Assembly (NCBI GenBank): GCA_027623555.1
Contig: JAQBSZ010000020.1
Location: forward strand, 1 to 64,000
Direction of reading: 5' to 3'
DNA length: 64,000 nt
Source: Pseudomonadota bacterium
GTDB taxonomy: Bacteria > Pseudomonadota > Gammaproteobacteria > Pseudomonadales > Pseudohongiellaceae
Shown: positions 42,373 through 51,002 of the stretch, piece after piece
Position numbering within the stretch: position 1 is the stretch's first letter
Layout: the number at the start of each line of letters is the position of its first letter
The notes under the pieces: generated by a model
Told to the model about the DNA's origin: nothing
Seen by the model: the letters and a program-made list of their open reading frames with translations, nothing else
Databases searched by the model: none
Translations under genes and position numbers: made by a program

Positions 42373-43353
42373 TTATTGTCTGCCCACTTCGTGTTGTCGC
42401 AGAAATGCTCGAATCGCTGAATAGATGCCGCTCATCTGCTCGTAACTGAATCCACCGTGGCTGCCTCCTTCGATTGTGATCAACTGATTCGCCACGCCAA
42501 CTTCATTCAGGGCATTGTGCAACTTCACCCCCTGGGAGTAAGGCACTATGCTGTCACTATCGCCGTGGATACTTAAGATAGGAGGCAAGTCTCTCCTGAC
42601 ATAAGAAATTGGAGAAACTCGTTCAGCAATCGCCCTCCTGTCTGGGGAGCTACCTAACCAGGCTTCGGTAAAATTGCCCGAGGTGCCCGGGTCACTATCG
42701 AGCAGATCTAGAACGTCGGTAATGCCATACCAGTTAATGATTGCAGCGACCTTCAAAGCATCCATATTCGGCGGCCCGATATTCCAGGTACGCATACGAT
42801 CACCAGGGCACTGCGCTTCCAGCCCAGCCGATTCTGGCAGCATGCCTGTGGTAAGTGCCAGGTGACCTCCTGCCGAGTTACCTGTAACAACAATGGCATC
42901 GCGATCGAAGCCATACTGCTCGGCGTTGCGATAAATCCAGCGCAGTGCGCAACGCGTATCTTCAACCGCTGCGGGAGCATGAGCGACATCGGCAAGTCGA
43001 TAGGCAACGTTTACTACCGTCCAGCCCATTTCCAGATAAGGCAGAAAAGTTAATGCCGAGCTTTCCTTGTTCCCATTAGTCCAACCGCCACCATGAATGT
43101 ACATCAGGGTGGGATTTGGCCCCTGACTGCCGCGTGGCCGGTAGACATCCAGATTTAAATCTACACCACCGGCGCGATGATACGTAATGTTTGGTGCGAG
43201 TGAATACTCTCCCGCTACACCAACGAAGTCGCGCCCGGCAGGCTGGGAAAATGCGGCGCCGGAAAATTGCAGCAGCGCAGTCAGAACGAGTACCCGCCTG
43301 GCAAAGAAAACATAACTTACGTTTCTAGCAATCGATTTTCCAATGCTCTCCAT
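42373..43353 (-). CDS. Exported alpha/beta-hydrolase (carboxylesterase/HSL-like)
   Basis: 326 residues with a signal segment (LTALLQFSGAAFS). NLDVYRPRGSQGPNPTLMYI leads to the oxyanion motif HGGGW near residue 93. The nucleophile elbow is GNSAGGHLAL near residue 160, the acid is in ILSIHGDSDSIVPYSQG and the histidine in GGSHGGFSYEQ, so the Ser-Asp-His triad is complete. The family cleaves small esters or peptidyl substrates. It lies 25 bases from the serine hydrolase gene and may be co-transcribed. Confidence 0.85.
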   Translation of the reverse strand: MESIGKSIARNVSYVFFARRVLVLTALLQFSGAAFSQPAGRDFVGVAGEYSLAPNITYHRAGGVDLNLDVYRPRGSQGPNPTLMYIHGGGWTNGNKESSALTFLPYLEMGWTVVNVAYRLADVAHAPAAVEDTRCALRWIYRNAEQYGFDRDAIVVTGNSAGGHLALTTGMLPESAGLEAQCPGDRMRTWNIGPPNMDALKVAAIINWYGITDVLDLLDSDPGTSGNFTEAWLGSSPDRRAIAERVSPISYVRRDLPPILSIHGDSDSIVPYSQGVKLHNALNEVGVANQLITIEGGSHGGFSYEQMSGIYSAIRAFLRQHEVGRQ

Positions 43354-43391
43354 AACAATTCCCGATTAGTTAATTGATGTAGAGTCTCTAC

Positions 43392-44147
43392 TCAGGGTCG
43401 GACACGTCTGTATTTCTGCAAATTCCTCGGCACTGGCTCACCACTGTACATGTTTCCGGTTGCATCGACGGTTACGAATTCTGCGCCAGTTCCCATAATC
43501 ACGAATGGATCACCGGGTGCGTACAACACGAACTCATGCACCCAACCAAGATTCGCATCGCCAATCCGTATCCCCATCTTCCAGCCGGGATTCTGCTCAA
43601 CGTCTGATTCGGAATCGGCTACATAAATCCGGTCGTGTTCATCGAAGAAGATGCCACTGGGTCGACCGAACTGTGTCCAGGAATTAATGTAATTGCCATC
43701 CTGGTCAAACAGCTGCAGTCGATTGTTGGAGCGATCGCCCACAAAGATTCGCTCACGCTGGTCTCCGTCGGGGATACTGTTATCGCTGACCCCATCGGTG
43801 ACATAGACATTTCCTTCGCTATCAACATCGATGCCGTGTGGCCAGATAAACATGCCGCCGCCAAAACTCTCGACGACTTCGCCGTTGCTGTTGAACTTAA
43901 GGATGGAATCCAGGTTCGAATCCACGCATTCGTTGCCGAAGCGCTCCGGGGCAGTGGCGTCACAGCGCACATCCGCCCAGATGTGTTCGCCATCGGGCGC
44001 CACATCCAGGTCAGCCACGGCACCCCAGGTGCGCCCGTCGGGCAGCTTCGCCCAGCCTACGTTGCGATAAGGGTTCGGGGTCTGGGCATAGAGACTACTG
44101 GTAAAGGCCACTAATACCAGGAATTTGGAAAGCCGGGAAATGTGCAT
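43392..44147 (-). CDS. NHL-type beta-propeller protein with an internal deletion
   Basis: 251 residues with a signal peptide ending SLYAQ. NPYRNVGWAKLPDGRTWGAV and WADVRCDATAPERFGNECVD open it, followed by FIWPHGIDVDSEGNVYVTDG. Then it jumps to RIFVGDRSNNRLQLFDQDGN and SGIFFDEHDRIYVADSESDV. Relatives of this propeller family have about 80-100 additional residues (VFKFSPEGK and WGKKG blades) between VTDG and FVGDR. The deletion is in frame and clean, so the protein may still fold. It could be an amidating-lyase-like or signalling propeller; function unknown. Confidence 0.75.
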   Translation of the reverse strand: MHISRLSKFLVLVAFTSSLYAQTPNPYRNVGWAKLPDGRTWGAVADLDVAPDGEHIWADVRCDATAPERFGNECVDSNLDSILKFNSNGEVVESFGGGMFIWPHGIDVDSEGNVYVTDGVSDNSIPDGDQRERIFVGDRSNNRLQLFDQDGNYINSWTQFGRPSGIFFDEHDRIYVADSESDVEQNPGWKMGIRIGDANLGWVHEFVLYAPGDPFVIMGTGAEFVTVDATGNMYSGEPVPRNLQKYRRVRP

Positions 44148-44175
44148 ACTCTTGCTCGATTATTTCCAGAGTAAA

Positions 44176-44285
44176 TCAGGGACTGATTTATATTTATTGT
44201 TAGTTTGGCACTGTTCAAGTATCCAGACTATAACCTATACCTAATTCCCGCGAACTAATCCACCCAAAATAAATCTGACCCTGTG
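44176..44285. repeat. Family F hairpin, long and degraded (F3)
   Basis: CAGGGACTGATTTATATTTA on the left and AAATAAATCTGACCCTG on the right, with an unrelated middle. Confidence 0.6.
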
Positions 44286-44316
44286 GCTAGTTACACCGCC
44301 GACCCGGAAGACAGAT

Positions 44317-44745
44317 ATGTCGCTAGATACTGCTATAGAACATTTCCTGGAGACTCAGATTGAGGCGATGGTAAAAGCGGGTATCGACCCGGCAAAAATC
44401 TATGCCACTGCAATGACTGATGGGTTGATGCCAACAGAGGATAATTTACAACAGATTTCAAAGAACGATCTTCAGGAGTGGCAGGATCACCATAAAAGAT
44501 TCGAGCATTGTATCAGCAACGTGAAAAAACTAATCAAAGTGGCGAAGAAGAGTCCTGCTTTCAAGCCTGGGGATGAGCCGTATATTGCGGGAGTGTATTT
44601 TGCAGTGCTAATTTCAGGTATGGCAATCGGGACCGAATTAGGCGACTACCCGGAGGAACAACAGGATACTTACATGAAGGCTATTTGGGTATTCGATAGA
44701 ATTTATGCAGGGACTGACTTATTTGTGGCGGCGGCGATGCATTAA
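44317..44745 (+). CDS. Hypothetical protein with repeat-derived C-terminus
   Basis: 142 residues. An acidic, helical N-terminal half (LDTAIEHFLETQIEAMVKAG, LQEWQDHHKRFEHCISNVKK) precedes a hydrophobic segment (YIAGVYFAVLISGMAIGTEL). I do not recognise the family. The last residues (AGTDLFVAAAMH) are encoded by the left arm of a family F hairpin (GGGACTGACTTATTTGTGGC), so the original C-terminus has been replaced or extended by the repeat. Confidence 0.55.
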   Translation: MSLDTAIEHFLETQIEAMVKAGIDPAKIYATAMTDGLMPTEDNLQQISKNDLQEWQDHHKRFEHCISNVKKLIKVAKKSPAFKPGDEPYIAGVYFAVLISGMAIGTELGDYPEEQQDTYMKAIWVFDRIYAGTDLFVAAAMH

Positions 44746-44775
44746 GCAATGGGCTGATTCAATCAAAATACATCT
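44709..44775. repeat. Family F hairpin (F4)
   Basis: GGGACTGACTTATTTGTGG and AATACATCTGTTCC; the left arm overlaps the preceding gene's 3' end. Confidence 0.6.
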
Positions 44776-44913
44776 GTTCCTGATTCGTTATTGCAGATTG
44801 AATAGGCAGATTGAATATATAGGGCAGTTTTTTGACCGCAAAGTAAAAATTAACGGCAAGCCACTTAAACGGATACCTAAACACTACATTTTCCTGAATT
44901 CAATCCCTTATTG

Positions 44914-44957
44914 AAAAGTCCCAAAAAAGGACCTATAGTACCCAATTTGGGACTTTT
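44914..44957. promoter_or_regulatory. Tandem palindromic operators before the second NTase gene
   Basis: AAAAGTCCCAAAAAAGGACC and AGTACCCAATTTGGGACTTT; two adjacent palindromic units ending 4-5 bases before the ATG. The design mirrors the GTTCCCAAAAAGCGAAC pair at 16678, and it precedes a paralogous gene. Confidence 0.62.
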
Positions 44958-44960
44958 CGA

Positions 44961-45560
44961 ATGACCGCTACCGCTACCAAATCCTTGGGCGACGCCCTGT
45001 TTACCAAGACACAACAGCAGGTTTTGGCCCTATTGTTTGGTAAACCGGATGTTTCTTACTATCTTAATGAGATAGTGCGTCTTGCCGGCGTCGGCAAGGG
45101 AACAATCAAACGGGAACTGCAAAGCATGCTCGAGGCGGGACTTATTACCGTGAACCGAATCGGCAACCAGAATCACTATCAGGCCAATAGAGGCTGCCCG
45201 ATATTTGAAGAACTGCGCAACATCGTGCGAAAAACTTTCGGAGTCGCCAGTGAACTGCAAATTGCCTTGAATCCGATCGAATCTTCCATTCAATTCGCTT
45301 TTATCTTTGGTTCGTTGGCGAAGAGTAATGAGACCTCCCGAAGCGATATCGATCTGATGATAATCGGCGATGATCTTTCGTATACTGATGTAATGGAAAT
45401 GTTGATCCCTATGGAAGATAAATTGGGTCGCTCGCTAAATCCGACCGTTTATACCCCAGTAGAATTTCAATCCAGGCTCGCTGACAAGAATGTTTTTCTG
45501 ACCCGCGTAATGGAGCAGGAGAAAATAGTTATTCTAGGGTCTGAAGATGCCATCAGATAG
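44961..45560 (+). CDS. Winged-helix/MNT-type nucleotidyltransferase (antitoxin-type)
   Basis: 199 residues, paralogue of the protein at 16735. The winged helix is FGKPDVSYYLNEIVRLAGVG then KGTIKRELQSMLEAGLITVN and RIGNQNHYQANRG. The NTase core is FAFIFGSLAKSNETSRSDID then LMIIGD, with the GSx10-11DxD signature intact. MNT proteins paired with HEPN proteins act as antitoxins by nucleotidylating the toxin. The gene overlaps the HEPN-like gene by 14 bases, indicating tight coupling, and is preceded by tandem operators. Confidence 0.85.
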   Translation: MTATATKSLGDALFTKTQQQVLALLFGKPDVSYYLNEIVRLAGVGKGTIKRELQSMLEAGLITVNRIGNQNHYQANRGCPIFEELRNIVRKTFGVASELQIALNPIESSIQFAFIFGSLAKSNETSRSDIDLMIIGDDLSYTDVMEMLIPMEDKLGRSLNPTVYTPVEFQSRLADKNVFLTRVMEQEKIVILGSEDAIR

Positions 45561-45960
45561 CCTGGAGAATCTGGTAAAAATTGGGCAGCTTAAGGAAGAA
45601 GTTTATAACGAAGCCGAGTTCAACGGCCTGTTAGATTCTGCACGTGATAAGTTGAATGATGTTGCCACCGGGAAGCTATCTTTTTCAAGCCGTTTCGATT
45701 TGACCTACAATGCTGCTCATTCCCTCGCCCTAGCCGCTCTTCGTTATAGCGGTTTCCGATCGGACAAACGCTACCTGGTGTTTCAGTGTCTTGTCCATAC
45801 TATCGCCATGAATAGAGCCAAGGTGCGGGTTTTCGGACTTTGCCACGAGCGGCGTAATCTTGCTGAATATGAAGGGCGTCTTGAAGTGGATGAACAACTT
45901 CAAACAGAGTTATTGAAATTGAGCCAGGAGTTACTGGCCGAGGTAATCAGCCTGGATTGA
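45547..45960 (+). CDS. HEPN-like toxin partner of the MNT protein
   Basis: 137 residues, all-alpha. DSARDKLNDVATGKLSFSSR, then FDLTYNAAHSLALAALRYSG, CLVHTIAMNRAKVRVFGLCH and ERRNLAEYEGRLEVDEQLQ. The arrangement of an N-terminal FDLxYNAAH helix and a C-terminal H-x-x-RN-x-x-EYEG motif fits the SAV_6107-like HEPN group rather than the classic Rx4-6H motif. HEPN proteins in such pairs act as RNases; whether this divergent motif is catalytic is uncertain. Co-translated with the NTase gene. Confidence 0.72.
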   Translation: MPSDSLENLVKIGQLKEEVYNEAEFNGLLDSARDKLNDVATGKLSFSSRFDLTYNAAHSLALAALRYSGFRSDKRYLVFQCLVHTIAMNRAKVRVFGLCHERRNLAEYEGRLEVDEQLQTELLKLSQELLAEVISLD

Positions 45961-45961
45961 A

Positions 45962-46030
45962 CAGGGACAGATTTATTTGTGGCTTCGGTCTTGCATTAAC
46001 TAACGGACAGTGTAAAAAAGGGGCAGATGT
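45962..46030. repeat. Family F hairpin arms (F5)
   Basis: AGGGACAGATTTATTTGTGG, then ...TTGCATTAAC, and a second F-like GGGGCAGATGTATTCG at 46019. The TTATTTGTGG start matches F4, and the pair F4/F5 flanks the MNT-HEPN pair. Confidence 0.6.
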
Positions 46031-46101
46031 ATTCGTTTCTTCGAGAAAAATATGGCTGTCGCTATTTTTCTCCAAAGAAAAATAGTAAGAGGAGTTCTGC
46101 A

Positions 46102-47355
46102 ATGAATAAATTGCCCCTGTCCGCTTCGATCTTGCTGCCTTTAGTTGTTGGTCTTGTGCTATCCAACAGCGCTGGCGCCGCCGACAACAACATCGTCATC
46201 GTGGGCGGAGAAGGCGCGGACTGTATCGAAGATGTGGGCTGCGTAAATCGACTGCATCCGGATATCCCGATGGCAGCGCGAGCCAGGCCCGGGCAGACGA
46301 TTCTGTTCAGAACGCGCGATGCGCGGGACTCACTGGGTGCGGCAGCGGCCCAGACCAGTGAGCCGGAAACCATAAGTGGTGAATTCAGCCGCGTCCATCC
46401 GATTACCGGGCCGGTGTTTATCGAAGGGGCGGTAGCGGGTGACGTATTGAAGATCACCCTCAACAATATCGATCCGGGTTCCTATGCCTGGTCTACCGGC
46501 GGCAGTTCAGGTTTCATTCCCGATCTCGTCGATGGACAGAGCCTGGTGATCTGGCGGCTTAATCGAGACTATGCCGAGAGCGATGATCTGCCGGGTATCC
46601 GCATTCCCAATGGCAGCTTTCCCGGTGTGGTTACCACCATGCCCGGACCCAACCAGCTGCGGAATATGTTGGAGCGGGAACAGGAGCTGGCGGACGCCGG
46701 TGGGCGGGTGTCACTGCCGATGGCCAACGGTGCCGACCCGGTGGCGCTGTGTGGACCGAATGGCCGTGCCAGCAATGAATGCCTGCGTACGCTGCCACCG
46801 CGGGAACACGGTGGCAACATGGACATCCGCTACCTGAAAGCCGGTGTATCGATTTACCTTCCCTGCTTTATCGATGGCTGCGGCCTGGCCATCGGTGACC
46901 TGCATTATGCCCAGGGCGATGGGGAAGTGTCTGGCACCGCAATCGAGATGTCGGCCGATGTGTGGGCTACCACCGAGATTCTCAAGGACGGCCCCGACCT
47001 GTCACGCGGCCCTCACTACGAAGGCCCGGCCCAGTTGCTGGACATTCCTTCCCGACGTTTCTATGCGGTAACGGGTATTCCGGTGAAAGACTCCGGAGAC
47101 GTGCCGCCGGATATGCGCTATCTGAATTCGGATGTGGTTGCCGGCCTGGAAAACCTGTCCAACGATATCAATCTGGCCGCCCGCAATGCCATCGCCGGAA
47201 TCGTTGACTATATCTCCAGCGCCTATGGTTATAGCCGACAGCAGGCCTACGTGATCGCCAGTGTCGCGGTGGATATCCGCATCAGCCAACTGGTGGATGC
47301 GCCCAATGTGGGAGTCACCGCCTTGTTGCCGCTGGATATATTTATCGACAAGTGA
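46102..47355 (+). CDS. Exported acetamidase/formamidase family protein
   Basis: 417 residues from MNKLPLS with a signal peptide ending NSAGAAD. The FmdA/AmdA fold shows ITGPVFIEGAVAGDVLKITL, SSGFIPDLVDG, RIPNGSFPGVVTTMPGPN, HGGNMDIRYLKAGVSIYLPC and IGDLHYAQGDGEVSGTAIEM, all landmarks of the family. Formamidases hydrolyse formamide/acetamide in the cytoplasm; the signal peptide here makes a periplasmic version with a possibly different substrate. GAGG lies upstream of the chosen ATG. Confidence 0.85.
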   Translation: MNKLPLSASILLPLVVGLVLSNSAGAADNNIVIVGGEGADCIEDVGCVNRLHPDIPMAARARPGQTILFRTRDARDSLGAAAAQTSEPETISGEFSRVHPITGPVFIEGAVAGDVLKITLNNIDPGSYAWSTGGSSGFIPDLVDGQSLVIWRLNRDYAESDDLPGIRIPNGSFPGVVTTMPGPNQLRNMLEREQELADAGGRVSLPMANGADPVALCGPNGRASNECLRTLPPREHGGNMDIRYLKAGVSIYLPCFIDGCGLAIGDLHYAQGDGEVSGTAIEMSADVWATTEILKDGPDLSRGPHYEGPAQLLDIPSRRFYAVTGIPVKDSGDVPPDMRYLNSDVVAGLENLSNDINLAARNAIAGIVDYISSAYGYSRQQAYVIASVAVDIRISQLVDAPNVGVTALLPLDIFIDK

Positions 47356-47409
47356 GCAGTTCGGACGAATTTATTTTTCTGGTTGAAAAGATAAATCAGT
47401 TCCTTTTTT

Positions 47410-48426
47410 CTATTGTCCACGAAAGAGATTGGCTACCCGGTCCGACACCTCATTGGCTTCTTTTCTGCGTGCCGCCCGTAGCATATTACCCATGCCATAG
47501 TTGCCTTCATGACAGGCATACTCGTACAACTGAGTCGTCACCCTGGTCAAGGGCACGATAGCGGTTAACTTATCGGTAAACGTAGAGGGGTCATCGATGG
47601 TGAACTCATAGTTGAGTGTTCGCGGCCCCACACGCGATAATCGCTCGGTGAGCACTTTGTCTCTGGAGCTGCCAAATCCATCGAAGCTTTGCGTCAAGCC
47701 ATTGAAATTTTTTGTGACTACTACCAGCGTATCGCCATCCCAATGCCCGCGTGAGTCACCAGACCAGAGCCCCAGGCTCGCGTCCAGGGCCGGGCGCCCA
47801 TCGAGTTTAACGATGCGAGCATCGTGTACCATCTCGGCCAGGATCACCACATGATCGCTGTTTTGAATGATCTGCACGTTGTTGTTATACACACTCGGTG
47901 TTAACGGCGGGCCAGCATTGAAGCCTACGATACAACGCTCAGACAGGCCCCGGTCTTCCGGACCATCCCGGCCAATGCCGCCGATTACAAATCTTACCGG
48001 CCGATTTCCGGTCGCCTCTACCTCTCCACCAGGTTGATTTGCAATTCCTTCCACAAGTTCAGGAGTGCGACCATTGATTGGGTAGACAATATGCGATGTG
48101 CGTACGTTGCCATCGGCACTTACGTTTTCCAGCCAGATGTTGTCATTATAGAAAGCTTCAACGCCAGAGGCTGACTTTGTCGGCCTCGCCCCTGTTCCCA
48201 ACTCGAAGCGTTGCACCTGTGTTGCAGCAATCTCCTCAGCGGTGAGAAATTGCCGCTCTCCGAAGTCCTCGGGACGTTGCATCGGGACATTGGAAGAGAA
48301 ATTCCAGACGCCCTGTAGATCGGGTTGTCCCCATTCGGTGCGGGGAATTGCATAGTCATCGGCGGCCAGGCAACTCAGGGAAGCCAGCAGCGAAAAAAAG
48401 AAAACGAGGACAGGTCTATTTTTCAT
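47410..48426 (-). CDS. Periplasmic protein of the YACHEGNY family (second copy)
   Basis: 338 residues with a signal peptide (FFFSLLASLSCLAAD). The order of motifs is the same as in the protein at 15414: DLQGVWNFSSN, RTSHIVYPINGRTPELVEG, GLSERCIVGFNAGPPLTPSV, YNNNVQIIQNSDHVVILAEM, VHDARIVKLDG and LYEYACHEGNYGMGNML. The two share few residues outside these blocks. Function unknown. It lies beside an exported amidohydrolase gene on the same strand. Confidence 0.75.
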   Translation of the reverse strand: MKNRPVLVFFFSLLASLSCLAADDYAIPRTEWGQPDLQGVWNFSSNVPMQRPEDFGERQFLTAEEIAATQVQRFELGTGARPTKSASGVEAFYNDNIWLENVSADGNVRTSHIVYPINGRTPELVEGIANQPGGEVEATGNRPVRFVIGGIGRDGPEDRGLSERCIVGFNAGPPLTPSVYNNNVQIIQNSDHVVILAEMVHDARIVKLDGRPALDASLGLWSGDSRGHWDGDTLVVVTKNFNGLTQSFDGFGSSRDKVLTERLSRVGPRTLNYEFTIDDPSTFTDKLTAIVPLTRVTTQLYEYACHEGNYGMGNMLRAARRKEANEVSDRVANLFRGQ

Positions 48427-48523
48427 GGTTCTTTTGATTAACGTTTACATAAGGACAGATGTATTTTGTCTAGATTACGTAAACTTTCCCAAAGCATCTA
48501 TAGCTGAGTTCCCTATTACTGGA

Positions 48524-49981
48524 CTATCTACTTCGAATAGCGACACCCGCACGAACTGCGGGATCCAGCACCCCGTTATCCAGTACCACCTCACCATTGA
48601 CGAGCACATACTCGATGCCAGCAGAGGGGCGGATTGGATCCGTGTAGGTAGCCTGATCCAGAATCGACGCTGCATCAAACACGGTAATGTCCGCATCGGC
48701 GCCCACTCGAATGCGGCCCTTGTTGGCCATCGCAGGAACATATCTCTCAAGGCGTCTTGCCGGTTCGATTGTCATACGCCGCAGTGCATCCTGCAGCGTG
48801 ATGATCTGTTCTTCCCGAACATACTGGCCCAGCACTTTGCTGAAAGACCCGGCACTGCGTGGATGCCCTTGTCCATCGAGGATTCTTCCATCACTGGCAA
48901 TCATGGTCAGGGGATGTTGAAGTGCAGTTCGCGTCATCTCTGGTGTGCGACTGAAGCTGATCATGCGTCCACCAATCGCCCGGTATCTGGCAAAACTTTC
49001 GCGGGTCAGGCGTTCCCCGGTTGCTACCCACATTTGCTGACCGAAACGATCTTCTTCCCAAGTCTCCCAGTCATCGAATAGCGCCGAGGCGATGTCAGAA
49101 GCACTGGCCTCATAGGGATACATCTCCGTCGTCACGTCCTGGCCGCTGTCCCTGGCCGCTTGTATAGTGGCGAGGTATTCACCAATTGCAGCACCGCCAC
49201 TGGAATTGGCATGCACAATATGCAGAGGCGTGCCGACCTTGTTTGCACTGGCGATGATCTGCTGTAAGCCTGCTACGCCCCCACGGGTATGAATATGGGC
49301 ACTGGCGCCAGCTGCAGTGGCGATGGCGAGCATGGCTTCGAATTCACTCTGGGTTGCTGCCGGCGTATAGGCGAGCCCAAAACCCATCGCAACGGCGCCT
49401 TCTGCCAATCCCTGTTGCATCATCACAGTCATGCGGTCCAGCATTTCCGGCCCGGCGATGCCATTGGCGCCGGCCCCGGTCGGTAGAAAACTGCCCCCAT
49501 CATTAAAGAGCGCCATACGCACCGGGATATGACCGATGCTGATGCCATAGTTCAGCACCTGGCCGCCGGCCCTGGCGCTGTACCAATCGGCTACTGCGGC
49601 GGTACCGACTTCAAGCTCAAATGCTGAAGTAACTCCATCCTGCACCATCAGGCGATAGGCTTCTTCAGACTGGCCATGTTCATGTAGATCGACGAACCCA
49701 GGTGCAACCACCAGGCCAGCGGCATCGATTGTGCGCTTTCCTTCCAGTGGCTGCTCCGCAATCGCGACGATACGACCGGCCAGAATGCCGATGTGCCGAA
49801 CGGCATCCAGTCCCGATTCTGGATCTACAACCCGGCCATTATTAATGACCAGGTCAAGATCTTCAGAGGCGGCCATGCTGAATAGGGGAGTTAAGGCGAT
49901 TGTCAGAATTGCCAGAGGCGTGCTGATTGAGAGCACACTCAATAAAGAACTAAAATACTTACGCACGGGTGAATTCTCCAT
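48524..49981 (-). CDS. Exported amidohydrolase / D-aminoacylase family
   Basis: 485 residues. A hydrophobic signal segment (LAILTIALTPLFSMAA) is followed by DLVINNGRVVDPESGLDAVR, PGFVDLHEHG (the HxH metal site), SAHIHTRGGVAGLQQIIASA, LHIVHANSSGG and IASDGRILDGQGHPRSAGSF. These are the metal ligands of the composite-domain amidohydrolase superfamily, closest in layout to N-acyl-D-amino-acid deacylases. The C-terminal beta-composite domain with GADADITVFD is intact. The substrate is probably an N-acyl-amino acid or related amide. Confidence 0.85.
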   Translation of the reverse strand: MENSPVRKYFSSLLSVLSISTPLAILTIALTPLFSMAASEDLDLVINNGRVVDPESGLDAVRHIGILAGRIVAIAEQPLEGKRTIDAAGLVVAPGFVDLHEHGQSEEAYRLMVQDGVTSAFELEVGTAAVADWYSARAGGQVLNYGISIGHIPVRMALFNDGGSFLPTGAGANGIAGPEMLDRMTVMMQQGLAEGAVAMGFGLAYTPAATQSEFEAMLAIATAAGASAHIHTRGGVAGLQQIIASANKVGTPLHIVHANSSGGAAIGEYLATIQAARDSGQDVTTEMYPYEASASDIASALFDDWETWEEDRFGQQMWVATGERLTRESFARYRAIGGRMISFSRTPEMTRTALQHPLTMIASDGRILDGQGHPRSAGSFSKVLGQYVREEQIITLQDALRRMTIEPARRLERYVPAMANKGRIRVGADADITVFDAASILDQATYTDPIRPSAGIEYVLVNGEVVLDNGVLDPAVRAGVAIRSR

Positions 49982-49997
49982 AATAAGTCTGGCCTTA

Positions 49998-50789
49998 TTA
50001 ATTCTTACCTATTTCGCCATAGAATTCCTGGGCACAAGTCGGACAAATACCGTGAGTGAATTTGGCCTCCGAGTGCGCGGAGATGTACTGCTCGATCTGT
50101 TGGTAGTAACCGTCATCGTTGCGAATCTTTTTGCAGCCCGCGCAAATGGGCAGAAAACCGGAAAGCATCTTGACCTGCCCCAGGGCTTGAAAGGCCTTGT
50201 ATCTCGAGCGCTGATGTAAGGCCGAGGCCAGCACAGAAATGAGTTCAGCAAACACAAAGAGTAGTACCAGGACCGACCTGTCCAGCAATAGATCCGCCCG
50301 GTCCGTCGTGAACAGGATGGCAGATTCGCCAACGATGAGCAGGGCAACTGCTGGTAACAGGTAACCCGCGTAGACTGGAAGGGCGATATGTCCGGTATAG
50401 ATGAACACGGCTATGACGGCTGTTATGCGTGCTGGCGAATAGTCATTGATAGCATGGGAGATAAGAATTCCAATGGCATACAGAAGAGTATAAAGAAGCA
50501 CACTGAGATCCAGCACTGCTGGCCGCCGCATCCTGGCGCAAAAGCGTGCCACACCCAATGACAAGATGAAGAAGATAATCTTGACGACAATGCCCGGAAG
50601 AAGACCTGGCTCAGCAGACAATCGCAGCAAATCAAACAGTGTCAGTGCGGCGAGAAACGCGGTAATGACATAGACAGAAGAGCTCAGCTGCTTTATATCG
50701 CTGTCCATGAAATGCTCCCGGTAGGCCTTCTCCTCGGCGGAGGGCCGACTGTTATAGGTGAAGTGCCACAGCGGAATGTCAGAATTCAT
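49998..50789 (-). CDS. Multi-span membrane protein with Cys4 'ICAGCKKIR' tail
   Basis: 263 residues. About six hydrophobic segments fill residues 35-205 (VYVITAFLAALTLFDLLRL, GILISHAINDYSPARITAVI and others). The C-terminal ~55 residues are FLPICAGCKKIRNDDGYYQQ, IEQYISAHSEAKFTHGICPT, CAQEFYGE. This small CxxC...CxxC module is usually found at the end of PAS/GAF or response-regulator signalling proteins and probably binds a metal. Here it is attached to a membrane domain without a recognisable enzyme. A sensory role is inferred. The gene lies 16 bases upstream of the amidohydrolase gene on the same strand. Confidence 0.7.
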   Translation of the reverse strand: MNSDIPLWHFTYNSRPSAEEKAYREHFMDSDIKQLSSSVYVITAFLAALTLFDLLRLSAEPGLLPGIVVKIIFFILSLGVARFCARMRRPAVLDLSVLLYTLLYAIGILISHAINDYSPARITAVIAVFIYTGHIALPVYAGYLLPAVALLIVGESAILFTTDRADLLLDRSVLVLLFVFAELISVLASALHQRSRYKAFQALGQVKMLSGFLPICAGCKKIRNDDGYYQQIEQYISAHSEAKFTHGICPTCAQEFYGEIGKN

Positions 50790-50904
50790 AGCGAATAGAA
50801 GCGGATTTATTTTTACGGCTAGTTTGGCATTTTACTAGTCAGCAAGCTATCCCGAATGTTGCTTTTCAGTGCACTGGTCCATCCAGGTAATTCTGTGCTT
50901 GAAT

Positions 50905-50991
50905 AAAGGGGACGGAGGGATTAAATTTGTACAATCGATCAGGATTTATTCCCTCCGTCTTCTTATTGCTCTCCGTCCCCTTTAATTAAGA
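50905..50991. repeat. Family E hairpin with an extra internal arm (E3)
   Basis: AAAGGGGACGGAGGGATTAA, then TTTATTCCCTCCGTCTTC, and a further CTCCGTCCCCTTTAA. It resembles two right arms following one left arm. It also sits at the 5' end of the next gene. Confidence 0.8.
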
Positions 50992-51002
50992 AGATTGATG
51001 CG

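Noticed and set aside
43905-43925. tRNA-like T-arm GGTTCGAATCC
   Set aside because: It is inside the propeller gene and no cloverleaf can be drawn around it.
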